A stretch of DNA of 64,000 nt from Sacculina carcini. Its lineage: Eukaryota; Arthropoda; Thecostraca; Sacculinidae. Shown here one piece after another: positions 1 through 10,225 of this stretch; positions within the stretch are counted from its first letter, which is position 1; each line of letters starts with the position of its first letter. The DNA lies in NCBI GenBank assembly GCA_916048095.2, contig OU696572.1, positions 3,374,862-3,438,861 of the forward strand. Reading direction: 5' to 3'. The notes beneath the pieces were generated by a model, which was not told the DNA's origin, made no database searches, and saw only the letters and a list, made by a program, of their open reading frames with translations. The position numbers and the translations under genes were made by a program.

Positions 1-745
1 TCACAGCGTCTTCTGTTGGCGACTGAGGAAGCCAACAGTCCGTTTCGTCCTCCAATAATGGTGAACCGGTTCGGTGAACAGCTGCATTTTTGGCGAGATG
101 GGCCGCATTCCGCACAGACCCGTCTTCCAGGCGGTACGCCGATCCTCTCATCGCCGTTATACGCAACGTACCCTTGAAACGACGTCCCGATTTGCCGACG
201 CGGTCTTGCACCCGAACAAACACCGAGTCTCCCGGGGCGAACGTCGGAATCTTCGTGGCGTTACGGCGATCATAGCTCCGCTTGTTGCGTGATTGCTGCC
301 TGCGGACCCGCTGCTCGATAGATGAATCCACGCACTTGTTAAAAACCGGTAAAGTCAGCTCATGCGTCGGCCGTGCAATATCGCCGATGGAGACGCTCCG
401 GTAGTGCAGTGTGGCGTGGCTCTGTACTCGGTCAACAGCGCCCGCATACGCTCTTGGAACTTTGATTTACCGAGATACTGTTGAGCCCATGCTTTGAATG
501 TCCTGTTGAATCGTTCGACGATCGAGTTACCCCGTGGACAGTAGGCCACCGATCGCCGATATTTGATATCCCGTTGATTGAGATAGCGCTCAAACGCCTC
601 ACTGGCGAATTGTCGCCCATTGTCGGTGACCAACTCGTCCGGGAAGCCCTCGCGACTCCAGATGACATCCAGGAATCTCATGATGTGATCACTGTCAATG
701 GTGCTGGTAAAGCCTACTTCGACCCGCTTCGAGAGATAATCAACT
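1..745 (-). pseudogene. Ty3/gypsy integrase fragment, frameshifted
   Basis: Minus-strand reading gives a gypsy integrase core followed by its C-terminal part. Visible motifs are VDYLSKR, LVTDNGRQF (second catalytic Asp) and NSIVERFNRTFKAW (catalytic Glu region), then YRATPHCTTG. At about 354-360 the frame breaks (the first frame ends HGRRMS-stop) and the reading resumes in another frame through a basic segment (QSRNKRSYDRR) and a chromodomain-like GDSVFVRV part to a TGA at positions 1-3. The sequence resembles the integrases of the two gypsy elements at 6.2-10.5 and 52.4-57.0 kb but is clearly another subfamily. Protease, RT and RNase H are absent, so this is a dead remnant. Confidence 0.8.
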
Positions 746-1185
746 AGAGTTAACTAGAGTTAGTCATCTCCCGCACCGCTGAGTTCAGCTCTGTGACGGC
801 GGCAAGCTGTTGCTGCACGGCCGGGTCCGCCCTGCTGTTGGCACCGGCCGAACCGTGCGTCGATTGGACTGCCGCTACAGGCACCAGCGGTTGATCGGCT
901 TGTGTGGCGCCCATGAAGCGGTCGGCGGCGGCGGCCAGCTCGTTCAGCTGCGTTGAGTCCGGCAGGAGTGATATGGCCGCCTTCACGTTGCTGGGCAGCC
1001 TCTGCATGAAGAGGGTTCGCAGCAGACCGGTGTCAATGGACAAGCTGCCGGCACCCTCCAGTTCGCCCCTCATGCGACGAAGCAGCTGCGACGGCTGCTG
1101 ATCGCCCAGGTGCTGATGACGTAGCATAGCGTCCAGCCGGGCCGCTCGCGAGTGTGCCATGCGCGTAGTGAGGTTAACACAGAGA
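746..1185 (-). pseudogene. Ty3/gypsy gag fragment fused to unrelated integrase
   Basis: A minus-strand reading frame of about 140 codons contains SRAARLDAMLRHQHLGDQQP, LLRTLFMQRLP and LAAAADRFMGATQ. This is the capsid-like gag region seen intact in the LTR element at 28.6-34.4 kb (its gag has [18 protein letters not shown]). Both ends are truncated: the N-terminal half stops at the AT-rich minisatellite near 1190, and the C-terminal side meets an integrase of a different gypsy family near 746. The direct repeat AACTAGAGTT occurs twice at that junction, which fits an end-joining event. Confidence 0.7.
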
Positions 1186-1194
1186 AGCCGGTAG

Positions 1195-1545
1195 CTTGGC
1201 GGATGTTAATAGACAAGTAATAAATAACAATCAACAACAATAAATATGACTCAATAAGAAACAACCAACAATAAATAAAAGTATGATTCAATAGGTAACA
1301 ACAACACAAATAAATATGATTCAATAGACAACAACACAACTAAATACGATTCAATAAGCCACAACACATTAATATGATTCAATGAATAACAATGGCCGAC
1401 ACTGAGTAAAACTATGATTAAATGAATAACAACAACCAATAATAAACATTAATAAATAAAGCAAAATAAGAATAAACATAAATAGAAAATAAATAACAAT
1501 AAATATGAATGAATAACGATAAATATAAGTAAGTAAATCATTAAT
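1195..1545. repeat. AT-rich minisatellite (AATAAATATGATTCAATA type)
   Basis: Diverged tandem units built on AATAAATATGATTCAATA followed by CAA-rich spacers. Translations through it give leucine-rich, meaningless peptides. The same motif forms a much cleaner 30-bp array at 4984-5163. I see no gene here. Confidence 0.75.
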
Positions 1546-1549
1546 AACT

Positions 1550-1694
1550 TCTCGCCGTTTCAATATATTGACATCGAGCAATTGGTATCATGATGTGGTC
1601 AGGTTATCCTGAGACATATGTGTGAATATGTTTGAATGTATGTGTGTGTGTGTGTGTCTATATCTGTGTGCGTGTGTCTGTGAGTTTGTGTGTC

Positions 1695-1725
<31 letters not shown>

Positions 1726-1741
1726 CTATATCTGTGTGCGT

Positions 1742-1782
<41 letters not shown>

Positions 1783-1980
1783 ACTGCGTGTCAATATGGG
1801 CCACATGATCAACCATATATAAATGTTCAACGTGTCGACCGAAGGAAAATTATTGTATCAGTTGTTGGGCCGATAGCCGCTTCTCGCCGTTTCAATATAT
1901 TGACATCGATCAATTGTTCTCTTGGTGTGGTCTGGCTATCCTGAGACCTACAGGTGATCGACATTATGAATTTATATCAA
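1550..1980. repeat. TG microsatellite flanked by a repeated TTCTCGCCGTTTCAATATAT motif
   Basis: A (TG)n tract with short interruptions spans about 1637-1779. A block of about 60 bp that begins CTTCTCGCCGTTTCAATATA occurs on both sides (about 1551-1610 and 1880-1945). The right-hand block and the TG tract recur at 46.6-46.85 kb as the left flank of the duplicated segment. Reading frames of alternating Val/Cys here are microsatellite artefacts. Confidence 0.8.
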
Positions 1981-2214
1981 GCTATTGAGTTATACGCTTG
2001 ATTTCCTAATGAAGTTATTGGCCAGCTATATAATTCATTTGCCAGCCATTGGAAGGAGCAGCGGTCAATCAAACTGTCAATATTTCTGGCATTATTTAAC
2101 GTTATGAAGTTTCAAATACGGATGTTTTGCTGATTTTTACCATTACTGGACCGAAACTGTGTCTGATAGGATCTTATGAGGGCGTGCTGAGGTGTTCTCA
2201 CCGAGTCAGCAAAC

Positions 2215-4014
2215 ATGAACTCGGTAAACGTTATAATTGAATTATGCATTTTGTCCCTTATTTCGGCCATCTCGGAAAGCATGCCTGCAGGTACAAGTAT
2301 TATAGCTCAGGTTCTTTCTGAAGTCACCACTAGCCAAGACGTGGTTATTGTACCGATCGGTACAAAGCGCTCACTTCTATGGGATACACTAGAATTCACA
2401 GCCTGGAAATCAGTTATCGTAATTGATGAAGAACATATGGACAGATTTGTCATGATTGGAAAAAAAGCAAGCACGTGCGTCATATATGCTGGAGACGAAG
2501 CAGGCAGCCACAGGATACTGCAGAATTTTTCGGAATTCACAAGAAATTGGAGACTCACGTGTACGAAAATTGTAGTTCTGGAATCCATGAGGAACATATC
2601 AGAATCCACATCGCTCAAATTGGTGAATTACGAGGCTGTGGACACACTCATTTCTACAATGATAAGTGACGATCGCCAGACAGTGTATGGATATAAATAC
2701 GTCATAAACTGTGTCTCTAGAGCATACAAAACTGTGCTGGTCTTCAACAGTACCAGACATAAAGCTGTATCGAAAGAACTGTACTCCAAAAATAATCTGG
2801 TATTATCTGAAGTTTCTTTACGGATTAGTACAACAGCTTATGGCGCCACTTTATATGCATTCTACACTGAAAAAAATGGAATGCGAGTTCGTTCTGGCAT
2901 TGATATATTTATCATTGAAACACTCGCAAAATTGCTTGGTTTCAGGATAACTTATTCAGGCGATCCACAAAAATCACCGTGGGGAGGACAAACAGCCAAT
3001 GGAACATGGGCCGGTGTTGTGGGAAAAGTTAGGAGGAACGAATGTGATGTTGGCTTTGGTGATGTATCCGTCACATATTTGAGATCACACGTTGTCAATT
3101 TCACATACCCGCATTTCGTTGAAGATAACGTGCTTGCTATAAGGAAGCCTCCTCCTAATTCCAGACTAACTGTCATCATTGAGCCATTTGATTTATTTGC
3201 TTGGATCATCATTGTCTTCAGTTTTATGTCGGCCATTTTTGTGTATATACTGACAACACCCAGGAAACCTGGTGATTCAGCCATTGACAAATTGTCCGCA
3301 TCTGTGCTGTTTCTATGGGGAGCGTTAGTGCATACCTCAGTCTCCTCAAATCCTACGAAAATGCGACCGAGAATTTTTGTGGCGATGTGGTGGTTCTACA
3401 CTATTATAATCGGAACCAACTACGTGAGTGAACTGACGTCCAGACTTTCTGTTGTGACATATCCAAAAAGTATGGGATCGCTGGAAGAAGTAGGAAACTC
3501 TGATTACAGTCTCGTTTACGTTAAGGCCACAGCGATACAACGGTACCTGGAAACTATTGCAGATACCAGAGAATATGCTCGAAAATTGTTAAAAAACGGC
3601 AACACATTTTCCCTTTATACTGATTTTCACGTTGATAAATACGATGCTAAATCAGTTTTCATTAAGGAGCGCACAACCATGTTATATTCGCTGGCGGAAA
3701 GAATACGAACTGGAGAAATAATAGTAACATCTAGAGGAATATTTCCAACTGGAATCGGGTTTTTGATGAGAGAAAACTTCTGCTGCCTTCCTGTTTTCGA
3801 CACGCTTCTCCTGGACGTGGCCGCCAGTGGTCTTCGACAACATTGGGAGGCGGATTTTCTCTATGAGCCATATGCTAGTGAAACTGAGGAAATTACCCTG
3901 ACTATAGAATCTCTTGCGGTCGCATTTGTTGTTCTGGGCTCGGGGTTGGCCCTATCTATAATGGTGTTTCTGTGTGAAGTAATGTATAACAGAGTTGTTA
4001 AACATAACCAATGA
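2215..4014 (+). CDS. Ionotropic receptor-like (variant iGluR family) protein, intact copy
   Basis: An uninterrupted 599-codon frame starts at ATG 2215. Residues 1-20 are hydrophobic, like a signal peptide. An extracellular N-terminal domain runs to about 200. The S1 half of the ligand-binding domain is about 200-315 (GVVGKVRRNECDVGFGDVSV, then FTYPHFVEDNVLAI). Membrane segments are M1 about 326-346, a pore loop about 362-377 and M3 about 386-404, followed by the VSELTSRLSV stretch at the position of the iGluR SYTANLAAF motif. S2 follows, and M4 is about 563-587 with a short cytoplasmic tail. Residues that bind glutamate in iGluRs are not obvious, as is usual for divergent arthropod IRs; such proteins typically act as chemosensory ligand-gated channel subunits in sensory dendrites. 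The ligand is unknown. There are no introns. A near-identical but broken paralogue lies at 48705-51655. Confidence 0.88.
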   Translation: MNSVNVIIELCILSLISAISESMPAGTSIIAQVLSEVTTSQDVVIVPIGTKRSLLWDTLEFTAWKSVIVIDEEHMDRFVMIGKKASTCVIYAGDEAGSHRILQNFSEFTRNWRLTCTKIVVLESMRNISESTSLKLVNYEAVDTLISTMISDDRQTVYGYKYVINCVSRAYKTVLVFNSTRHKAVSKELYSKNNLVLSEVSLRISTTAYGATLYAFYTEKNGMRVRSGIDIFIIETLAKLLGFRITYSGDPQKSPWGGQTANGTWAGVVGKVRRNECDVGFGDVSVTYLRSHVVNFTYPHFVEDNVLAIRKPPPNSRLTVIIEPFDLFAWIIIVFSFMSAIFVYILTTPRKPGDSAIDKLSASVLFLWGALVHTSVSSNPTKMRPRIFVAMWWFYTIIIGTNYVSELTSRLSVVTYPKSMGSLEEVGNSDYSLVYVKATAIQRYLETIADTREYARKLLKNGNTFSLYTDFHVDKYDAKSVFIKERTTMLYSLAERIRTGEIIVTSRGIFPTGIGFLMRENFCCLPVFDTLLLDVAASGLRQHWEADFLYEPYASETEEITLTIESLAVAFVVLGSGLALSIMVFLCEVMYNRVVKHNQ

Positions 4015-4218
4015 TGATTGTTGTAAGTAAGGAGCGCACAGCGCCCATATAAATAGAGGAAACACATGCTTGAATTAACATAATTACTCCGTGAGGTTAA
4101 TGTAAAACCCCTTTTCATGTCTCAAAACGCAGAAGCATCTATTCGCCCTGTTCTCATGTTTTCAAGCTTGAATAATCATTATTAGACGAAAAATAATACC
4201 ACTGAGGTTGATTGTTCT

Positions 4219-4472
4219 TGTGGTGCGACACAACTTCCGTCTCGCGCCACCTCCCGACCCTACCAGCTCTGTGTGCGCCTGTTTGTCTGTATGTCTGTGT
4301 GTCATGTTTGTCCGTGTCATTGTGTATGTATTGTAGGACCATGTGTGCGTGAGCTTGTTTGTACGTGTGTCCGATCGTCCTGTCTGTGTCTATATCTGTG
4401 CTTGTAAATACAGTCGGTCCATAGCACTCACGTTGTTAACTTGTGTTGTTCCGTGGCAACCCAAACGCCACA
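4219..4472 (+). mobile_element. Solo LTR of miniature LTR element family 1
   Basis: A 254-bp sequence begins TGTGGTGCGACACAACTTCC and ends AACGCCACA. It is flanked by TTCT on both sides. The paralogous site in copy B (near 51866) reads GATTGTTCTCGTTCC with a single TTCT and no insertion, so this is a clean 4-bp target-site duplication. The same 254-bp unit is the LTR of the composite element at 18296-19544. It is therefore a solo LTR, probably left by LTR-LTR recombination. Confidence 0.9.
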
Positions 4473-4594
4473 TTCTCGTTCCGATCTCAATCTACATCAT
4501 TTTGCATCTAGCACATGCAAGTCATTTTGCTAATTACGCACACATCATTTATTCAATTATTGATTTCATTGGCGACTATTATTATTATTAATTA

Positions 4595-5330
4595 CAGGCA
4601 AATCCAGTAGCATGGGAAGAGTGCAAGCACTATTACCACCCTCAGGTGGCCCCATGTACCGGAAGCGCCCAAAAGATTAAGAGAGAAAGAGAGTTCGAAG
4701 AGAAATAAGTCTAGAAAGAGAGTTGGAAAGAAAATAATAAATAAATAACAATAAATAATAAACCATCATCCGATAACAATCCATAATGTCACTCCGCCCA
4801 CGTTCCTCAATAAATAATAACAATCAACAATAAATATGTGATTCATTAAAAAACAGCCATCAATAAATAATAATAAATATTAATAAATAAGTAATAAATA
4901 ACAATCAAGAACAATACATATGATTCAAAAAAGAAACATCCAACAATAAATATAAATATGATTCAATAAGTAACAACAACACAAATAAATATGATTCAAT
5001 AAACAGTAACACCAATAAATATGATTCAATAAACAACAACAACAATAAATATGATTCAATAAACAGCAACAACAATAAATATGATTCAATAAACAACAAC
5101 AACAATAAATATGACTCAATAAACAGCAACAACAATAAATATGATTCAATAAACAACAACAGCCAACACTGAGTAAAAGTATAATTTAATAAATAACAAC
5201 AACCAATAATAAATAGTAATAAATAGAGAGTAAAATAGGAATAAATATAAATAAATAGAAAACAAATAACAATAAGCATGAATAAATAACAATAAATATG
5301 AATAAATATACAATTAATAAGACTCAACAG
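4595..5330. repeat. 30-bp minisatellite and AT-rich sequence, copy A only
   Basis: From about 4740 the sequence is AT-rich with AATAAATAACAATAAATA runs. Between 4984 and 5163 there are six copies of a 30-bp unit, AATAAATATGATTCAATAAA plus a CAA-rich tail. This block and the LINE fragment after it are absent from copy B, where GGCGACTATATTAACC spans the site. No gene is seen; Leu-rich frames here are artefacts. Confidence 0.85.
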
Positions 5331-5640
5331 TCAATTCCGCTCTTTCAGTAGCATTTCATTTACTTTGGCCTTGAATTTGTTCAAATTGCTCTGCAAGAAA
5401 GCCTCCTCCTTCAACGTGTTCCAAGTAGACACAGTGGCCGGAAGAAAGCAACGTTGGAATTGTTTTGTACGACAACGAATTGGAGCCATGCACTGGGAAT
5501 GCTGTTTGGATGTAAACCGTGTGCTTCTTGCTGCCACGAAATCATCAGGAATTGACTTGCTCATCGGATGATGGTCGTTGTGCTTGATCTTGTACAGCAT
5601 GCATACACTGCTGACCTTTATCAATAATATATCAACCAAA
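5331..5640 (-). pseudogene. LINE ORF2 C-terminal fragment
   Basis: About 100 codons on the minus strand resemble the far C-terminus of non-LTR reverse transcriptase proteins, with RCRTKQFQRCFLPATVSTWNTL-like sequence (the family pattern is a hydrophobic/aromatic stretch ending in R.WN.L). It begins and ends abruptly, has no RT core and lies next to the minisatellite. It is present in copy A and missing from copy B. It is a truncated insertion and not a functional gene. Confidence 0.6.
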
Positions 5641-5838
5641 CAGGCATTTATGACAATGATTGAACAATTTTGTCCTACTTTTGTTTCTTCTGATTAATGT
5701 TGTGGTGGTACTCCGGGAGTGATAATGGCCATGTTCACAAGCACTATATTTGAACGAAGAACTCCACGCAAAGTAACACGCACAAGCAATTGATACACAC
5801 GACCAGCCACATGGCGCAGATGACACATGGTGCAGAAT

Positions 5839-6048
5839 CAGGCGCAGATGAATTATCGAAATAATTTCACTTAGCATCACACCATCCTCACTCGGGGCAC
5901 CAGTGTGGCGTTTGGGTTGCCACGGAACAACACACGTTGATAACGTGAGTGCTATGGACCGACTGTATTTACAAGCACAGACAAACAGGCGTACACACAG
6001 CTGGTAGGGTCACGAGGTGGCTCGAGACGAAATTCGTGTGGCACCACA
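5839..6048 (-). mobile_element. Truncated miniature LTR element family 1 (internally deleted LTR)
   Basis: On the minus strand an LTR copy (6048 to 5904, 145 bp) lacks about 110 bp from the middle of the 254-bp unit. It is followed by one spacer base, the primer-binding-like TGGTGCCCCGAGTGAGG (5902-5886) and about 45 bp of internal sequence matching 18839-18890. The other end is lost at about 5839. The same truncated structure sits at 52181-52389 in copy B, so it predates the duplication. Confidence 0.82.
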
Positions 6049-6171
6049 ATACTATTAATTTTGTATTCAATTCATAAGAGAAAAGGAATATGAATTAATA
6101 AAGAGTGGAGTAAACCCATGAAAAAGTCTAAATTTCTATATCTTCATATTTATTTTCACAAAATAGTTTGC

Positions 6172-6487
6172 TGTAGTGCCGAGTGGCCCCGAGATGACAC
6201 GCCCTTAGCCAGAACTCTAACGTATATTTAACAGAACTAAACACCGATAACAACCTGACACCTAGACGTCCCAATACCGAATGCCCCGCCTCAGTGTGTC
6301 TGTGTACCACGAAACAGTGCTTACCAGGAACAATACAAAATGCCAACACACCTCCACGTCATTACACGTTAATTCCTAAAGCGTAACCAGAGACAAAACT
6401 GAAGCAGTATACACATAAACAAAGCTACGAGAATGAACAGCGGAACACAAACGGTGGCGCATAAACAACACAGGTAAGAACATTACA
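6172..6487 (-). repeat. 3' LTR of gypsy element A
   Basis: A 316-bp terminal repeat begins TGTAGTGCCGAGTGG and ends AGAACATTACA. On the element strand it is preceded by the purine tract CTTAAGTGTGGGGGTG, the expected polypurine tract next to a 3' LTR. It differs from the other LTR by one base that I noticed (ACAAACGGTGG versus ACAAACAGTGG). The flank is TTTGC. Confidence 0.92.
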
Positions 6488-6505
6488 CACCCCCACACTT
6501 AAGAA

Positions 6506-9500
6506 TTACGTGACATAGTCTCTAAACCGAGCAGGGCGTCGTCTACGACGACCTCTCGACGAAGGTGGTAACTCTTCGGGGACCGCCTCTGGCGTAATAG
6601 ACTCCGGAGCCACCGCGTCTGAAGGCGACGTGTCTGCCGCGTCTGCACGGTCCGCGTCGACACCAGCTTCTGTAGTATCGGCCGGCGCTGGTTCCACTAC
6701 ACATTGAGGCTCGGAGGTCGACGACGGTCGGGCAGCACGAGTCGGGACCAGGTGGTGCGAATTCCGAGTAGACCCGTCTGATAGCCGGAAGGCGGAACCT
6801 TGGCGACCTATAATCTGTAAAGGCCCCCGAAATTTCCTAGCAGTTTTGGGCACATGGCCCGGGATGCGGGCGAACACACGGTCACCAGGCTTCAGTTGCG
6901 ACGGTTTTACAGCGTGACGTCGGTCGTAGTGCAACTTGTTTCGACGTTGCTGATTCTCCACCCGCTCTCGCGCTCTGTCTTCGTCCGGAGACCTCTGTTG
7001 CTGGACCACAGGCAACTTGAGCCGCATGACTCTTCCGTGCAGCATCACCGACGGTGAGTAACCAGTGGAGCAGTGCGGTGTCGCTCGATAGCTGGCCAAC
7101 AGACGGCGAACACGTTCTACGACCCCGCCGTCGTGGTGGTCCTGTAGCCATGATTTAAAGGTTCGGTTAAACCGTTCTACGGCTCCGTTACCTTGAGGCC
7201 AGTAAGCTGACGATCGGTGATGAGTGATATCGCGTTCAGTGAGGTAGGTTTCGAACTGCTCACTGGTGAACGGAGTACCGTTGTCAGTCACTAGGGACTC
7301 GGGGTACCCTTCCCGAGACCAAACGCTGTCCAAGAAGCAGATAATATTAGTTGATTCGGTAGAAGCCATCAGCCCGACCTCGGCCCACTTAGAGAAATAA
7401 TCAATCAGCGTCACAGCATACCTGCAGTCAGCCGGCGCAGACCGTATTGGGCCGACGATGTCGACTCCGAGCTTCATCCATGGTTGTCCCGGAAATTCGA
7501 CCGGCTGTAGAGGCTCTGTTCGGACGCGGCTGCTGAGAGTTTTGTCGCTAGAACAGCACTTCTCACACTCCGAGACGATCCGTGTGACGTCTGCGTCCAG
7601 GCCAGGCCACCAAGCTACTGCGCGCAGCAGTTGTTTGCACCGCACAATGCCGTCGTGTGACGAGTGTGCGTGCTGCAGATACTTTTGCCGTAGACTGTAT
7701 GGCACCACCACCTGAGTAGCCGCCCTGATCACGAGTTCGCCGTCGGTAGAGAGCTCGTGTCGCATCGGGAAAAACGGTTTGACAGCTGGCTCGCAGTCTT
7801 TTGCCGATTTGGGGAAACCGTGCCGTAACCAGTGACGCACTGCTATCAACTGCGAGTCCTTCAAAGACGACTCACGCAGCTTCTCCCTGGACACACAGTT
7901 CTCTTCCTCGGACAACAGCGCGATTACCTCGAAGTCGTCATCCGCGGCTGTTACTACGTCCTCGGCAGCAGCATCCAGTGGAAGTCGGGATAGCGCGTCG
8001 GCACCTGGCAACCGATCGCCTGGCACGTACTGGACGGTATACGAAAAAGGCATCAGTCGCGCCTGCCAACGGGCGACTCGGGCACCAGCACGTCCAGTGA
8101 ACCGGGCAGACAGCACCGACTGCAACGCTGAGTGATCAGTTCTGAGCGTAAAATGCCGTCCCCACAAAAAATTACGCCACTTCTCGACTGCTTGTATCGC
8201 CGCCAGAGCCTCACGTTCCGTCACGGAGTAGTTGGCTTCGCTGGCCGTGAACCGACGACTCCACATCGCCACGACGCGCTCTACACCCTGGGCGTCGGCC
8301 TGCGATAACACAGCACCGGCACCCTTCTCGCTGGCGTCCGTGGTGACGAATGTGGTCTTTTTCAAGTCGAACGGTTGTAACGGTTGAGCGGCCTCGATAC
8401 GTTTTTTTAGCAGCTTGAAGGCGGTGATCTGACGTTCACCCCATACGAAACTCATGTTCTTCCGCAGCAGCTCGAACAGAGGGGACGTCACCTCGGCGTA
8501 CCCCGGCACGAATTTAGCCACCCAGCCGCAGAGTCCCAGAAAACTCCGTAGTTCCTTGACGTTCTCGGGAGCCGGAGCGTCGCGAATGGCAAGAAGGTGA
8601 TCGTCTGACAGAGAGACTCCTTCTCCCGACAGAAAAAATCCGCAGAATTTTATGCGGGTCTGCGCCTCGGTAGATTTTTCTGTGTTAAGCGTTACGTTGG
8701 CCTCCTGCAGTCGTTTCTTGACCAGGGACAGGCGTTCATCATGCAGTTGTCGACTAGGTCCACATACGACGATGTCGTCTAAATAGTGGCAACAGCCAGG
8801 AATGCCTTCCAGCAGACGGTCCAACAAGCGTTGGAACGCTGCTCCAGCTGAGACGAGCCCAAACGGCACTCGCCGGAATTGAAAAAGGCCGTCCTGTGTT
8901 ATGAACGCCGTAATGTTCTTCGATTGTGGGTCCAGCTTCATCTGGTGGTATGCGCAGCGTACGTCGAGATGGGAGAAATACCGTCCGTTCAATTGTGATT
9001 GCAGCTCCTCCAGCGTCGGTAGAGGGTGCACCTCGTCCACAATCTGACTGTTGGGCCCTCTGAGGTCCACGCACAGTCTGATCTCGCCGGAACGTTTCCG
9101 CGCGACGACAATCGGACTCACCCAGGGTGAGGCGTCCACGCGCTCTATGATGCCCTGAGCAAGCAGTTTTCTCAACTCTGCCGAAACATCACTCTGTATG
9201 GAGAGCGGCAGTCTACGGAGTAGAATTCGCGTAGGCACAGCTGATGATTTCAGCCGGATCCGGTGTCGGTAGCCGACGATCGAAGGTAGCTCCTCTGGTT
9301 TCGACGATTTTGTTGTCGAGACTGCAGCGATCAGCCCACGGTCCGGATGTATGGTGAGACCTAGCATCGAGAGTGCGTCAAGTCCCAGCAGTCCCTCCGA
9401 CGCGTTGGTGTCGACGATGTAAAACTCGACCGAAGCCGTGTGGGAGCCGACGGACACCTGTGTAGGCAAAACCCCGACCACTTTTAGCGGTTGGCGGCCA

Positions 9501-10225
9501 ACGCCAAATAGTCTAGTTGAGGTTGAATGCACCGGCGTACCCTTAAAATGCTGACGCGCCAGTGGCAGGCTCAGCACACACACACTAGCTCCGGTGTCGA
9601 TTTGCAGCTGCACCTCAGCGGAGCGACCAGAATCCACCGTCAGTCTAGCATCACAGGAAAGACGCTTGGTCTTGTCGGCGCTGCAGGACAGGATCGTGAC
9701 GCCTTTCACCGGTCCATAACGTCTCACGTTGGTTGCTCGCCTGTCGTCGGTGGAGTCTGACGACTGACAGACAGCCGCCCAGTGGCCCTTGCGACCACAT
9801 TTGTTGCAGGTCGAGTCTTTTGCTTGACAGTGCTGTTGTCGGGGATGGTTGTGCCGTCGACGACAGTGTGTACAGGATGTTGACGAGCACGCAGGCGGAT
9901 GACGCGCTGGTGTGCTAGTGGCGTTGGGTTTGCCCCTGAAACGTACCTTGTTCGCCACAGCGTGCGGTGTACCGTCGTCCTTGGCTGTCCCTGTCATCTG
10001 AGCAGACTGTTTCAATGACAGTTCGTACTTGGTGGCGACGGCGAGGAGAGAGTCCAGCGTCAGCCTGGAATCCTGTAAGAACCTCTCCCGCAACCGTGGG
10101 TGGCGTGTGTGTTCGACAACCTGGTCTCGTATGAGTTCATCCGTCAGGGTGCCGAAACTGCACTTCACCGCCAGACCTCGAAGAACTGATACGTAGTTGC
10201 TTGTAATCCCACCTTCGTCGCCAAT
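6506..10225 (-). CDS. gypsy A gag-pol polyprotein, N-terminally truncated
   Basis: One long minus-strand frame of more than 1200 codons. In order: the C-terminal part of gag from YVSVLRGLAVKCSFGTLTDE, two zinc-knuckle-like motifs (CTHCRRRH and CNKCGRKGHWAAVC), protease with LQIDTGASVCVL, reverse transcriptase with LDVRCAYHQM and the catalytic HYLDDIVVCG, RNase H (TTDASEKGAGAV), integrase with an HHCC zinc finger and VTDNGTPF and AVERFNRTFKSW, then a basic tail. About the first 110 gag codons present in the sister element at 52.4-57.0 kb are missing, so the frame runs almost straight from the 5' LTR without a convincing ATG. The enzymes look intact, but particle assembly is probably impaired unless gag is supplied in trans. 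Confidence 0.9.
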   Translation of the reverse strand: MGDEGGITSNYVSVLRGLAVKCSFGTLTDELIRDQVVEHTRHPRLRERFLQDSRLTLDSLLAVATKYELSLKQSAQMTGTAKDDGTPHAVANKVRFRGKPNATSTPARHPPACSSTSCTHCRRRHNHPRQQHCQAKDSTCNKCGRKGHWAAVCQSSDSTDDRRATNVRRYGPVKGVTILSCSADKTKRLSCDARLTVDSGRSAEVQLQIDTGASVCVLSLPLARQHFKGTPVHSTSTRLFGVGRQPLKVVGVLPTQVSVGSHTASVEFYIVDTNASEGLLGLDALSMLGLTIHPDRGLIAAVSTTKSSKPEELPSIVGYRHRIRLKSSAVPTRILLRRLPLSIQSDVSAELRKLLAQGIIERVDASPWVSPIVVARKRSGEIRLCVDLRGPNSQIVDEVHPLPTLEELQSQLNGRYFSHLDVRCAYHQMKLDPQSKNITAFITQDGLFQFRRVPFGLVSAGAAFQRLLDRLLEGIPGCCHYLDDIVVCGPSRQLHDERLSLVKKRLQEANVTLNTEKSTEAQTRIKFCGFFLSGEGVSLSDDHLLAIRDAPAPENVKELRSFLGLCGWVAKFVPGYAEVTSPLFELLRKNMSFVWGERQITAFKLLKKRIEAAQPLQPFDLKKTTFVTTDASEKGAGAVLSQADAQGVERVVAMWSRRFTASEANYSVTEREALAAIQAVEKWRNFLWGRHFTLRTDHSALQSVLSARFTGRAGARVARWQARLMPFSYTVQYVPGDRLPGADALSRLPLDAAAEDVVTAADDDFEVIALLSEEENCVSREKLRESSLKDSQLIAVRHWLRHGFPKSAKDCEPAVKPFFPMRHELSTDGELVIRAATQVVVPYSLRQKYLQHAHSSHDGIVRCKQLLRAVAWWPGLDADVTRIVSECEKCCSSDKTLSSRVRTEPLQPVEFPGQPWMKLGVDIVGPIRSAPADCRYAVTLIDYFSKWAEVGLMASTESTNIICFLDSVWSREGYPESLVTDNGTPFTSEQFETYLTERDITHHRSSAYWPQGNGAVERFNRTFKSWLQDHHDGGVVERVRRLLASYRATPHCSTGYSPSVMLHGRVMRLKLPVVQQQRSPDEDRARERVENQQRRNKLHYDRRHAVKPSQLKPGDRVFARIPGHVPKTARKFRGPLQIIGRQGSAFRLSDGSTRNSHHLVPTRAARPSSTSEPQCVVEPAPADTTEAGVDADRADAADTSPSDAVAPESITPEAVPEELPPSSRGRRRRRPARFRDYVT

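Noticed and set aside
1690-1944. Open frame with long Cys/Val runs
   Set aside because: It is the translation of the TG microsatellite; the same applies to frames at 22.5-22.9, 26.9-27.2, 44.4-44.6 and 46.4-46.8 kb.
4984-5163. CRISPR-like array because of regular 30-bp spacing
   Set aside because: The units are contiguous minisatellite repeats with no unique spacers, in a eukaryotic setting.
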